Positions 7,313 to 15,674 of a stretch of DNA of 64,000 nt are shown in pieces. The stretch is taken from the NCBI GenBank assembly GCA_041494245.1, contig JBGQAK010000002.1, positions 186,001 to 250,000 of the forward strand. Direction: 5' to 3'. Each line of letters starts with the position of its first letter. Position 1 is the stretch's first letter. The notes below the pieces were generated by a model. The model was given only the letters and a program-made list of their open reading frames with translations. It did no database searches and was not told the origin of the DNA. This stretch comes from RBG-13-68-16 sp041494245 (lineage in GTDB: Bacteria > Acidobacteriota > Thermoanaerobaculia > Thermoanaerobaculales > Thermoanaerobaculaceae). Both the position numbers and the translations under genes were made by a program.

Positions 7313-9775
7313 GTGAGACGAAGGGATCCGACCTTGCCGTCGCAGCAGGCCCGCCGAAACCCGGCCTTGCTCGCCGCGCTTCTCCTCTACGGTGTGGCGC
7401 TCTTCCTCCTGCGCCCGCTCACGCCGTTCGAGCAGGACGAGGTGCTCTTCCTGCGGGCGCTCGAGAAGTACGATGTCGCCAAGCACGCGCCGCACCCCCC
7501 CGGGTACCCGCTCTACATCGGCCTCGCCAAGGTGGTCCGTGTCGTGGTCGGTGATCCAATCCTGGCGATCCAGCTTGTCTCCGTGCTCGCGGCGGTGGGG
7601 GTCGTCGCTCTCGTGTGGCTCCTTTCCACACGCCTGGGCGCCCCGCGCGCGGCGGCGACGGCGGCCGCGGCGGTCGTCGCGGCGGCACCGGCCTTTCTCT
7701 TTCACGCAAACATCGGCTTTTCCGACATCCCAGGGACCGCGGCGGCGTTAATCGCGGCGTGGCTGCTCGCCTCGGCCCTCGACCGGCCCGGTGCGCTCCC
7801 CGTCGCCGGGGCGGCAGTTGCAGCAGCGGCCGCCGTCCGCCCCCAGCTCGTCCTGGCGGTCCTGCCTCTGGGGCTCGCGGCGCTCTGGGTGGCGGTGCGC
7901 CGCGGACGGTGGGGGGTCGTCGCCGGAAGCGTGGCCTCGGGGTTGGGCGTGTCGCTCGCCTGCTGGCTTCCCGCGATCCTCGTGACGGGGCCGGCCCGAT
8001 TCCGCCAGGCGATTGTGGATGCCACCCGGTGGGTCGCCGATCATGAGGTCAACTGGCACCTCCCGCACGCTCCGCTCGACGCCGTAGCGCGCCAGTGGTT
8101 GATCTTCCCGTTGGGCACGCCCGTGCTCGCGGTCGTGTTCTGGCTGCTGGTCGTGGCGGGTTCTGTGGTGGTGTGGCGCTCGGGCCGGCGCCGCCTGGTC
8201 GCGGTCGCCGCCGGTTGCGCGGGTTTCTACATCCTTGTCGCACTGTTCACCATGAACATGGCCGAGGGCGTCCGTTACATCCTGCCGGCGCTGCCTTTCC
8301 TGGCGATGCTGGCGGGCGGCGTGGCCGACGTGCGGCGAGATGCCGTGCGCCGCACAGTGCTCGGTGGCGTTGCGGTCTGGTGTCTGGCGGCGCTCGTGTG
8401 GATGTGGCCGGTTCTGGAGCTGCGCCGGTCGCGGCCCGCGCCCGTCTGGGAATGTTTGACCTGGGTGGCCTCGCACGCCGATCCCAACGTGGCCACGGTG
8501 GTCTTTGACGGGAACTTCCGGCCGCACGCCGGGTACGTGCTCGCCACGCGGGGGTTCCGCCTCGAGGAGAAGCGCCAGGAGATCGCCTACTCGAACTTCC
8601 TCCCCAACGGGTCGGTGATCTTCGTGACCAGGGACCCGCGGCCGGGCGGTGAGGTGCTGCTGCGGCGGAGCTGGGACGTGCCCGAGCTGGCGCCGTTCTC
8701 CCGCCACTACTACGAAAGCTGCGTGGTGACGCGCGAGGGCGCGGTCGGGTCGGTGCGTTTCTCCAGTGGCTTCGACGTGGAGCACGACTGGTGGGAGCTG
8801 ACGGATCGCGGGGAGGTGCAGCTTCCCCCGGAATCGCCGATGCAGATCGTGCGGGTGGCCGCCGGGACGACCGCGCTGCTGGTGAGGGCGGGCGAGACCC
8901 CGGAGGCCCGGGTCGCACCGGGCAGCGATGACTTCGTGCCGCTGCTCCCGGGTGGGGGCGCGGTTCGCGTGGCCGTGCCCGGTGGCGGCACGGCGCGCTT
9001 CCCGGGCCTCGAGCTGTTCCCGGTTGCGCCGGAGGACTGGGCGTGGCTCGCGGGGGAGGCGAAGAGCCGGGAGTTGATCGTCCCGGCGGTTGCCCATGCC
9101 CCGGGCCGCATGCAAACCCTCTGGATCACGGACCTCTTGATCCGCAACCCGCAGGCGCGAGCGCCGCTGTCCGTCGAGCTCATTTGGTCGAAAGCTCTTG
9201 CGACGGGCACCACCGTGGTCACGCGCCGGCGTGCGGTCCCGCCGGGCGAGACGGTGCTGCTGAGGGACATCATCGCGGGTGAGTTCCACGACACCGGCAG
9301 CGGTGCCCTGCGCCTCGTGGGGGACCGGCCGTTCACCGTGCTCTGGCGCACCTACGACGAGAAGCTCCCGCACACCATGACGGACCCGCGGCTGCTGCGC
9401 GCCATGACGGTCGCGCAGGCGGCGGGGGAGGGCGCGTTCGAGCTGTCGTTCAAGGCCGGAACGCTCGGGATGCGCTCCAATCTTGGGTTCTTCAACCCGG
9501 GGGGCGAGCCGGCGGAGCTCCGGATCGTGCTCACCGAGCACGGCGCGGCCGCCCCGCTCGACGTACAGACGTTCCGGCTCGCTCCGCTCGCGTTCGAGCT
9601 CCGGGACGGCGACAAGCTCCTCGGCGTTCCCCGCTCGCGGACCATCACGGCGGAGATCACCGCTCGTTTCTCGGCGTCGAGGCCGGTGCTCGCCTTCGCC
9701 TCGATCATCGAGAACGACTCCAATCGCTCGACGTACGTGTTCGCCGGTGAGGCGGGTGCGCCCCCACGCCCGTAG
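7313..9775 (+). CDS. Large membrane protein, GT39-like glycosyltransferase with C-terminal beta-rich extension
   Basis: This is an 820-residue protein. The first ~370 residues contain about ten hydrophobic helices and the arrangement FEQDEVLFLRALEKYD followed by HPPGYPLY, which is the first extracytoplasmic loop of ArnT/PMT-like (GT-C) lipid-linked sugar transferases; the acidic residues there are the catalytic or metal-binding site in that family. Residues ~380-820 are soluble and beta-rich, ending in an immunoglobulin-like region, and would lie outside the membrane. The GTG start at 7313 has no Shine-Dalgarno but has TAAGCT ending 7 bases upstream, so it may be translated from a leaderless mRNA. 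The stop codon lies inside the first REP palindrome. The acceptor is unknown. Confidence 0.7.
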   Translation: MRRRDPTLPSQQARRNPALLAALLLYGVALFLLRPLTPFEQDEVLFLRALEKYDVAKHAPHPPGYPLYIGLAKVVRVVVGDPILAIQLVSVLAAVGVVALVWLLSTRLGAPRAAATAAAAVVAAAPAFLFHANIGFSDIPGTAAALIAAWLLASALDRPGALPVAGAAVAAAAAVRPQLVLAVLPLGLAALWVAVRRGRWGVVAGSVASGLGVSLACWLPAILVTGPARFRQAIVDATRWVADHEVNWHLPHAPLDAVARQWLIFPLGTPVLAVVFWLLVVAGSVVVWRSGRRRLVAVAAGCAGFYILVALFTMNMAEGVRYILPALPFLAMLAGGVADVRRDAVRRTVLGGVAVWCLAALVWMWPVLELRRSRPAPVWECLTWVASHADPNVATVVFDGNFRPHAGYVLATRGFRLEEKRQEIAYSNFLPNGSVIFVTRDPRPGGEVLLRRSWDVPELAPFSRHYYESCVVTREGAVGSVRFSSGFDVEHDWWELTDRGEVQLPPESPMQIVRVAAGTTALLVRAGETPEARVAPGSDDFVPLLPGGGAVRVAVPGGGTARFPGLELFPVAPEDWAWLAGEAKSRELIVPAVAHAPGRMQTLWITDLLIRNPQARAPLSVELIWSKALATGTTVVTRRRAVPPGETVLLRDIIAGEFHDTGSGALRLVGDRPFTVLWRTYDEKLPHTMTDPRLLRAMTVAQAAGEGAFELSFKAGTLGMRSNLGFFNPGGEPAELRIVLTEHGAAAPLDVQTFRLAPLAFELRDGDKLLGVPRSRTITAEITARFSASRPVLAFASIIENDSNRSTYVFAGEAGAPPRP

Positions 9776-9851
9776 CGGCCGGTCGCCCAACGGGCGGCCG
9801 CTAAGAACAACGTCGAACGGGAATGTAGCGGCCGGCCGCCGGCCGGCCGTC
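9772..9851 (+). repeat. REP-type double palindrome, copy 1
   Basis: Two palindromes, each opening with GTAG, are separated by about 25 bases. Palindrome A is GTAGCGGCCGGTCGCCC with GGGCGGCCGCTA; palindrome B is GTAGCGGCCGGCCGCC with GGCCGGCCGTC. A GTAG or GGAG tetranucleotide before an imperfect palindrome is the hallmark of REP elements processed by RAYT transposases. It overlaps the stop codons of both flanking genes. Confidence 0.8.
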
Positions 9852-10326
9852 AGATGAGTGGAACAAAACACCGGGTGAATGGATAGTCCTGCCATTCGCA
9901 GACGAGCCCACGACGCACGGGATTCGCGGCGATGTACCTCGCGTATTCCAGGTCCTCGCCTTTGCGCATCCAGTGGTCATAGAACGTCCTTTGCCAGAAC
10001 GGCGTCTCTCCAGCGACCCCGAGGCGCCGGGTCCAAAGGCCTTTCCACACGTTTACGTACTGACTGAGTGACCGTCCCAACCCGTCGAGGTGGATCATCA
10101 GATGGACGTGATCCGGCATGAAGCATGCGACCAGAATGTCTGCGTGCCCATCCTTCGAAGCGGGGCCAAGATCGCGATCCAGGGCACCAGCGAGATCTCG
10201 CGGAGGCATGAGGACCGCACGCCGGGCATGGGTGGCGATGGTCAATGCGACCGTTCCGGGGCCGACGTTAGCACCCGGGAGACGCACGGCTCGGCTGCGG
10301 CCGTATGTCTTTGGGCGATCGTTCAC
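9850..10326 (-). CDS. REP-associated tyrosine transposase (RAYT, IS200-like Y1 family)
   Basis: This 158-residue protein belongs to the Y1/HUH single-strand transposase family. The HUH motif is seen as PDHVHLMIH (~residues 70-78). The C-terminal signature WQRTFYDHWMRKGEDLEYARYI then NPVRRGLV is characteristic of TnpA-REP proteins rather than of IS200/IS605 proper. RAYTs are single-copy, domesticated transposases thought to spread REP palindromes. The gene starts with GTG at 10326 and its stop codon falls in the REP palindrome. It is flanked on both sides by the same ~80-bp REP doublet in direct orientation, which supports the assignment. The frame is complete, so the protein may be active. 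Confidence 0.9.
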   Translation of the reverse strand: MNDRPKTYGRSRAVRLPGANVGPGTVALTIATHARRAVLMPPRDLAGALDRDLGPASKDGHADILVACFMPDHVHLMIHLDGLGRSLSQYVNVWKGLWTRRLGVAGETPFWQRTFYDHWMRKGEDLEYARYIAANPVRRGLVCEWQDYPFTRCFVPLI

Positions 10327-10336
10327 ATTGAGGATT

Positions 10337-10417
10337 GTAGCGATCGGCCGCCCAGCGGGCGGCCGCTACGAACAACACCGAAAAGGAATGTAGCGGCCGG
10401 CCGCTGGCCGGCCGTCA
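10337..10417 (+). repeat. REP-type double palindrome, copy 2
   Basis: Same layout and orientation as copy 1, about 85 percent similar by eye. Palindrome A is better preserved here (GTAGCGATCGGCCGCCC with GGGCGGCCGCTAC) and carries GTAG on both strands. Palindrome B reads GTAGCGGCCGGCCGCTGG with CCGGCCGTCA. Confidence 0.8.
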
Positions 10418-10428
10418 TGATGGCGAGG

Positions 10429-12507
10429 TTAGAACAGCGGGGTGCCGTCGAGGTCCTCAGCCGCCAGCCGCGCCTGGTCGAACCCCATGAACTTGAGGAT
10501 CGTGGGCGCCAGGTCGTAGAGCGTCGGCTTGGGCAGCATGATGCGGCGGTTGCAGAACAGCACACCGGGCACCAGCGACGGATCCACGAGGTGGTTGCCG
10601 CTCCACTTTTTGAGATTGTTCTCAATTAGACCGTTGGGGGAGGCGCCGAGCGCGGTCTGCCAGGAGGCCCCGTACCCGATGTTGAACCCGAGATACAGGT
10701 CGGGCGCCATCTTCGCGTCGGGCCCCTTGAAGATGTCCTGGTTCAGGTAGACCTCGTGCAGCACCGGCGTCCCGGTGAGCGGGTCCGTCCACGTCTTGAT
10801 CTTCCCGGCGATCTCGCGCTTGAGCGCTTCCAGCTCGGCACCGGGCGAGACGATCCCCTCGGGCTCACGCCCCTTGGTGTTGATGTAGATGCCCCCGAAG
10901 CCGAGGGCGTAGGCGCGCGTCCTGGACCAGTCCACGTCCTGGAAGAGCGGCCCGCCCTCCTGCGCCAGGGGGTTCTTGAGCACCAGGTAGCCGTGCTCCC
11001 GCAGCCAGGAGTCCACGTGTGCGGTGCGGCGGAACGTGGTGAAGCCGTGGTCGGAGAGCACGATCAGGGTGTCGCCGTCGTGCACGGCCTCGAGTGCGAC
11101 CCCCACGATGTGGTCCATCTTGCGGTAGCAGTCGTCGATCATGCCGGCGAGCTTCGGCGGCGCGTCGGCCTGGTACAGGGGATGCCCCTTGTCGATGAAC
11201 CGCCAGTACATGTGCTGCACGATGTCCGGGTACTCGAAGTAGCAGAAGAACACGCCGCGGTCGAAGCGCTTCAGCTCGTGCTCCATCAGCTTCAGGCGCT
11301 CGTCGTACAGGCCCACCGCGTGCTGCTGGAACGCCTCCTCGGAGAGCCGCCCCTCGTTGAGCGCCCAGGTGTCGAACGGCATCCCGCGGGTGGAGAACAG
11401 CCCCAGGTCGCCGGCCAGCTCCCGGCCGTAGCCCTCGGGGAACGAGATCGGGAACCAGGGCTTGCGGGGGTCGATGCAGATCGGGCTGGCATAAAGCTTG
11501 AGGTACGGCTGCAGCGCCACTAGGTTGAACTGGACGATCCCGTGCATCCGGCTCATCGGCCCGACCTTGAACTGCACCTCCTGCCACGGGCTCCACTCCC
11601 CGACGCCGAGGGTGAACTCCTTCCCCTGCAGCGAGACCGTCGCGACCGTGCGGTCCGCGCTCACGCGCACCGTAAACGGCGCCGAGAGCCTCTCGACCTT
11701 GCCCGTGAGCCCCTGCTTCTGCGGGCCCAGCAGCTCCAGCTCGAGCGGGTTCGCCTCCGCGACGGCGTGCACCTCGCCGCCGGTGTCGTTGGTCACAGTC
11801 TCCGGCGCGGTGGTGTAGAACGAGAACGTCCCCTGCGTGCCGAGGAGGTCGGGCGTGCCCATGCCCGAGAGCATCTTGCCGTTGATCTCGTCGGGCGGGA
11901 ACGTCACGGGGCAGGCGAGGATCGTCATCGGCACCCCGGCCTCGCGCCCGTACTGCCAGAACGCCTTGCCCTTGCGCACCGGGAGCGAGCGGTTGCCCTC
12001 GAGGCGCGTCAGCGAGAGGTCCGGGAGGTAGCTCGACGGGTTGCGGCGGATGAAGTCGTACACACCGTGCTTTCCGGGGTTGCGGCCGGTCGCGAAGCTG
12101 GTCCAGGCGACCGGAGACTCGGCCGGGTTGGTGGTGCCGATGTGGGAGTAGCTCCCCAGCTCCTGCAGGCGCTTGAAGCTCGGTAGCTTGCCCGCGGCCA
12201 GCATGGGCTCGATGATCTCGGGCGAGAGCCCGTCGAGGGCGATGACGATCATGCGGTTCGTGCGTGTGCTCGCTGCCATAGCGCTCCTGCCCCTGCTCCC
12301 CCGGCCGATCAGAAACCCCGCGGTGGTGGCGACGACGATGACGATCACAGCCAGCACGATCATCCAATGGCGCTTGGTGAAAGCCCAGATGCGCCGGAAG
12401 AACACCGCGACCATCGCCAGTATCGAGAGCGCGAAGCCCAGGACGGCGACCAGGCCGCTGCCGACCGTGTAGATCGAGCCGGGGTCTATGTAGAAGTGGT
12501 TGAACAT
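10429..12507 (-). CDS. Membrane-anchored alkaline-phosphatase-superfamily protein (type I phosphodiesterase-like)
   Basis: A 692-residue protein. The start at 12507 is preceded by GGAGA and begins with two transmembrane helices (about residues 12-35 and 43-65). The rest is an alkaline-phosphatase-superfamily domain: metal-binding MIVIALDGLSPE (~residue 85), the nucleophile region NPAESPVAWTSFATGRNPGKHG (core SPVAWTSFATG), a DTLIVLSDHGF metal motif (~490) and a C-terminal LYDLAPTILKFMG. The family includes phosphodiesterases, phosphoglycerol transferases and sulfatases, and the substrate is not clear. It lies 37 bases downstream of cysN on the same strand, so it may be co-transcribed with sulfate activation. 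That would fit a sulfur-related role but does not prove one. Confidence 0.75.
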   Translation of the reverse strand: MFNHFYIDPGSIYTVGSGLVAVLGFALSILAMVAVFFRRIWAFTKRHWMIVLAVIVIVVATTAGFLIGRGSRGRSAMAASTRTNRMIVIALDGLSPEIIEPMLAAGKLPSFKRLQELGSYSHIGTTNPAESPVAWTSFATGRNPGKHGVYDFIRRNPSSYLPDLSLTRLEGNRSLPVRKGKAFWQYGREAGVPMTILACPVTFPPDEINGKMLSGMGTPDLLGTQGTFSFYTTAPETVTNDTGGEVHAVAEANPLELELLGPQKQGLTGKVERLSAPFTVRVSADRTVATVSLQGKEFTLGVGEWSPWQEVQFKVGPMSRMHGIVQFNLVALQPYLKLYASPICIDPRKPWFPISFPEGYGRELAGDLGLFSTRGMPFDTWALNEGRLSEEAFQQHAVGLYDERLKLMEHELKRFDRGVFFCYFEYPDIVQHMYWRFIDKGHPLYQADAPPKLAGMIDDCYRKMDHIVGVALEAVHDGDTLIVLSDHGFTTFRRTAHVDSWLREHGYLVLKNPLAQEGGPLFQDVDWSRTRAYALGFGGIYINTKGREPEGIVSPGAELEALKREIAGKIKTWTDPLTGTPVLHEVYLNQDIFKGPDAKMAPDLYLGFNIGYGASWQTALGASPNGLIENNLKKWSGNHLVDPSLVPGVLFCNRRIMLPKPTLYDLAPTILKFMGFDQARLAAEDLDGTPLF

Positions 12508-12544
12508 CGGTCTCCGTTCCCTCGCGTGCCGTCGTCCCGGATGA

Positions 12545-13759
12545 TCATGCCACCACGCCGAAACCGCACGGTGTACCGCCGCGCTCAAGCACGAACCGCC
12601 CCAGCCCGGGCAGGCGCTCGAAGCGCTCCAGCACCACCGGCTGGCCGGCGGAGACCCGCACCGTCGCCAGCTCCATGCTCGCCAGGCTCGGCGCGTCCGG
12701 GAGGGGGTCCAGGGTGGCCGAGTCGAGCTTGGCGCTGACCTCTTCGACGCGGACTTTCACCGACTGCGTGGCGCAGCGCAGGAAGATCTCCTCCCCGACG
12801 CGCAACGGCTCGGCGGCCAGCCAGAAGACGCGCCCGGAGAACCCCCGCCCGATCAACGGCAGGTCGTCCGCGGGGGCCAGCACGTCGCCGCGCGTGGGCA
12901 TGCGGCCCTCGACGAACAGCCCGACCGATTCGCCGGCCTCGGCCGGGGCATGGTTCTCGGGGAAGCGCCGGATCTCCGTGACGGTCAACGTGCCGCTGGC
13001 GGGACAGACCGTGAGGCGATCGCCCTCCGAGATCGTTCCCGAAAGCAGCTTCCCCACCACGGTTGGCCTGCCACGGCGGTAGACGTCCTGGACCGGGAAG
13101 CGCACCGCTGAAAACGACGCGGCCACCGGCTCCACCTCGGCCAGCGCTTCCATCACCGATGGTCCCTGGTACCAGGGGATCGCGGTCGAGCGCGCCACCA
13201 CGTTCACCCCGTCGCGCGCCACCACCGGCACCATGGCGGTGACCGTGATCGCCAGCCCCTGCAGCTCCGCCCTCACCGTATCCTCGAGCGCACGGAAGTC
13301 CTCCTCCCGCATGCCGACGGTGTCCATCTTGTTGACGGCGATGATCATGGTGCGGATGCCGAGCATCGAAAGCAGGAGGGCGTGGCGCTTGGTCTGCGCC
13401 CGCACCCCCTCGTCGGCGGCGAGCACGAGCACGGCGGCATCGGCGCGGGTGGCCCCGGTGAGCATGTTCTGGATCAGCTCCTGGTGGCCGGGCACGTCGA
13501 TGAACACCAGGCGGCAGGCAGGGGTGTCGAGGAACGTCTGCGTGGTGTCGATCGTCATCTCACGCTCGCGCTCCTCCTGGAGCTGGTCGGTCACGAACGC
13601 CCAGTTGCCGGCCACGGAGGGATCCACCGCGGCGGTCCCGGGCAGCGACGACAGCTCGTGCCGGATGCGCCCGATGAGCGTGGACTTGCCGTGGTCCACG
13701 TGGCCGACCACCGCGATCCGCAGGAGCGGCTTCTCGTCTGCTCTGGTGATCTGGGTCAT
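12545..13759 (-). CDS. cysN: Sulfate adenylyltransferase subunit 1 (CysN-type GTPase)
   Basis: A 404-residue translational-GTPase-family protein. G1 is GHVDHGKST (residues 19-27), the G3 region is VPGHQE, G4 is NKMD and the switch region holds DTTQTF. Two beta-barrel domains follow. The CysN assignment rests on the gene upstream being CysD, which ends 2 bases before this start. GTP hydrolysis by CysN drives formation of adenosine phosphosulfate by CysD. It is shorter than E. coli CysN (475), and its G1 reads GHVDHGKST where CysN usually has GSVDDGKST, which makes it look closer to EF-Tu/SelB. No APS kinase domain is fused. Confidence 0.82.
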   Translation of the reverse strand: MTQITRADEKPLLRIAVVGHVDHGKSTLIGRIRHELSSLPGTAAVDPSVAGNWAFVTDQLQEEREREMTIDTTQTFLDTPACRLVFIDVPGHQELIQNMLTGATRADAAVLVLAADEGVRAQTKRHALLLSMLGIRTMIIAVNKMDTVGMREEDFRALEDTVRAELQGLAITVTAMVPVVARDGVNVVARSTAIPWYQGPSVMEALAEVEPVAASFSAVRFPVQDVYRRGRPTVVGKLLSGTISEGDRLTVCPASGTLTVTEIRRFPENHAPAEAGESVGLFVEGRMPTRGDVLAPADDLPLIGRGFSGRVFWLAAEPLRVGEEIFLRCATQSVKVRVEEVSAKLDSATLDPLPDAPSLASMELATVRVSAGQPVVLERFERLPGLGRFVLERGGTPCGFGVVA

Positions 13760-13761
13760 CG

Positions 13762-14562
13762 CTACATGTACCCCAGCGAGCGCAGCTTCTGCATCGTGTA
13801 GGCGTTCTCCTTGTCCTGGGCACGGCCGGCGCGCTCGGGCTCGCGGGAGGCCTCCAGCTCGGTGATGATCTCGTCCACCGTGGTGGCGTTGGACGGAATC
13901 GGCTGGCAGCACGGCGAGCACCCGATGCTGCGGTAGCGGGAGCCGCTCTTGGCGAGGTAGAGCGGGTTCACCGGCACGCCCTCGCGCCTGGTGTAGCGCC
14001 AGATGTCCAGCTCGGTCATGTGGAGCAGCGGGTGGATGCGGTCGTGTGCGGCCTCATCGACGGTGGCGTAGAGGTCCCACAGCTCCGGGGGCTGCCCGCC
14101 CACGTTCCAGGTGAAGTCCTGGCTGCGCGGGGAGAAGTAGCGCTCCTTCGCGCGTACCCCGTGCTCGTCCCGGCGGATGCCGAGCAGCAGCGCCTCCAGC
14201 TTCAGGTCCGCGATCGCCAGCTTGAGCGCGGTGGTCTTGAGCGCGTTGCAGCACGAGAACTTGTCGATCTTCTTCGGCCCCATCCCGTCGGCGAGCGTCT
14301 GCTCGTTGCGGGCGATACGGAGGTCCAGCCCCCACTCCGTCGCCAGCTTGTCGCGGAACGCGTAGATCTCCGGGAACTTGTAGCTGGTGTCGATGTGGAT
14401 GACCGGGAACGGCACCTCGCCGAAGAACGCCTTGCGCACCATCCAGAGCAGGGCAGTCGAGTCCTTGCCCATCGACCACAGCATCCCGACCCGCTTGTAG
14501 CGGTGGAACGCCTCGCGGATCACGTAGAGGCTCTCGCTCTCCATCCATGACAGGGTGTCCAC
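13762..14562 (-). CDS. cysD: Sulfate adenylyltransferase subunit 2
   Basis: A 266-residue member of the PAPS-reductase-like ATP pyrophosphatase family. The PP-loop is SMGKDST (residues 30-36), followed by HIDTSYKFPEIYAFRD, RRDEHGVRAKER and the late GCSPCCQPI and AGRAQDKE segments typical of CysD. The enzyme transfers AMP from ATP to sulfate. The GTG at 14562 is chosen because GGGGAGG lies 4 bases upstream and because conserved sequence begins right after it. The frame stays open for 400 more bases into the neighbouring integron remnant, but that part looks non-coding. E. coli CysD is about 300 residues, so this is a slightly short version. Confidence 0.88.
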   Translation of the reverse strand: MDTLSWMESESLYVIREAFHRYKRVGMLWSMGKDSTALLWMVRKAFFGEVPFPVIHIDTSYKFPEIYAFRDKLATEWGLDLRIARNEQTLADGMGPKKIDKFSCCNALKTTALKLAIADLKLEALLLGIRRDEHGVRAKERYFSPRSQDFTWNVGGQPPELWDLYATVDEAAHDRIHPLLHMTELDIWRYTRREGVPVNPLYLAKSGSRYRSIGCSPCCQPIPSNATTVDEIITELEASREPERAGRAQDKENAYTMQKLRSLGYM

Positions 14563-14729
14563 GCCGCCTCCCCGCGCAGATGATACCCCTTCTCGATTCC
14601 CCGCGCACCTCTGTCCCACAGCCCCGGACATCGTGTGCCAAGCTTGCGGAAGCGATCTAGGGCGCGCACGCCGCGCGCGCTTGGTGTGGATAGGAGAGAG
14701 GCAAACAAGGGCCTCGGTGTCCTTGCCAG

Positions 14730-14835
14730 GCAGGCGCTGTTTGGTTACAGCGACGTGAGCACCACCATGGCCTATACTCATGTCCTGAACAGCACCGGAG
14801 GACACGGTGTCCGCAGCCCAGTCGACCGCCTCTGA
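14730..14835 (+). pseudogene. intI: 3' remnant of an integron integrase gene
   Basis: The last ~34 codons read LFGYSDVSTTMAYTHVLN, then GVRSPVDRL and a stop. This is nearly the canonical C-terminus of IntI tyrosine recombinases (LLGHSDVSTTMIYTHVLN...GVRSPLDRL), including the catalytic Tyr in MAYTHV. The His of LGH is changed to Tyr. Upstream sequence is not recognisable as IntI, so the rest of the gene is deleted. The remnant is on the same strand as the following cassettes, with its 3' end facing the array, unlike class 1 integrons and like the inverted-integrase type. Confidence 0.85.
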
Positions 14836-14877
14836 CGGCCTGCCGAAGGGCGGCACGGGCAGTGTTGCGCAGTTTTC

Positions 14878-14884
14878 GTTAGGC
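14878..14884 (+). other. attI-like integron core site
   Basis: GTTAGGC fits the integron core consensus GTTRRRY. It lies 42 bases after the integrase remnant's stop codon and 39 bases before the first gene of the array. Confidence 0.55.
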
Positions 14885-14922
14885 AGCCGAATCAGCCCTA
14901 GACGCGCCAAGGAGGCCCCAAT

Positions 14923-15495
14923 ATGAGCGCCGCTGCAGCCCTCCATCTTTTGCGTTCCCAACTTGACGTGCAAAGAAGGCTCGGCAAGGCGGAAGTGCCG
15001 GTCGCTGAGTTCGACAAGTGGTTGGCCGGCCTTGAGGAACTCGCCGCGAAGGAACCGGCGACCTTTGAGACAGTTGTTGTTGAGCGCGCGAGGGCCAACA
15101 ACGACCTCGTCGTAGAGTCGCTCCGAGGGCGTGCGGAACAGGAACTCGAGCTACTTCGCTCCCTTGTTACCACGAGTTCAAACGCCACGAAGACAGCCCT
15201 ACTTATCAACGGCGGGGCCGCCGTTACAGTGCTCGCGTTCATTGGCCACCTTGTCACGACCGGTAAGCTCGCCAGCATCCAGGCGTTTTCGTGGCCTCTC
15301 GCTTGTTTTGCAGGCGGGGTTTTCTTCTCTGCACTCGCAGCGGGCCTTATCTACTTCGTGCAGTGGACCTTCTATAAACAGAATCCCGTGAAGCGGCCGC
15401 GCTGCCTGGCCATTGTGTCCCACGCGCTGTCCTTTCTTGGGTTTGTCGCGGGGTGTGCCTTGACTCTGGGTGCCTTTCTCCGACTGGCTCCTTAG
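14923..15495 (+). CDS. Cassette gene 1: small two-helix membrane protein
   Basis: A 190-residue protein of no recognised family. Residues 1-80 are soluble and helical (charged, LEELAAKEPATFETVVVER). Hydrophobic helices lie near residues 88-108 and 123-148, and a further one near 168-186 (LSFLGFVAGCALTLGAFL). A Shine-Dalgarno AAGGAGG sits 8 bases before the ATG. The gene fills the space between the attI-like core and a good attC site, as expected of a promoterless gene cassette. Integron membrane cassettes of unknown role are common; no function can be given. Confidence 0.7.
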   Translation: MSAAAALHLLRSQLDVQRRLGKAEVPVAEFDKWLAGLEELAAKEPATFETVVVERARANNDLVVESLRGRAEQELELLRSLVTTSSNATKTALLINGGAAVTVLAFIGHLVTTGKLASIQAFSWPLACFAGGVFFSALAAGLIYFVQWTFYKQNPVKRPRCLAIVSHALSFLGFVAGCALTLGAFLRLAP

Positions 15496-15518
15496 ATGCG
15501 ACGGTCATTTCGGCCTGC

Positions 15519-15646
15519 GGCTAACAAGGCGATGGAGCGGACACCGCGGGCGGCGTGCATGCGCGGCGAGCCTGCCTACGGTTTGCATGGTGCCGTGCCG
15601 AGGCGCCGCACTTCACCCGCCGTGCAATCCATCGCCGGCGTTGGCT
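15519..15646 (+). other. attC recombination site (complete)
   Basis: Left core GGCTAAC (15519-15525) and right core GTTGGCT (15640-15646) bound an imperfect palindrome. AAGGCGATGGA near the left end pairs with TCCATCGCCGG near the right end, and CGGGCGGCG pairs with CGCCG further in. Length 128 bp, within the usual attC range. Confidence 0.75.
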
Positions 15647-15674
15647 GCCCAACGTTTATGTATGCGAGGGCTCG

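Noticed and set aside
7748..9895. Minus-strand open frame of about 715 codons inside the GT39-like gene
   Set aside because: High Arg, His, Pro and Gly content typical of the complement of high-G+C genes; no motif.
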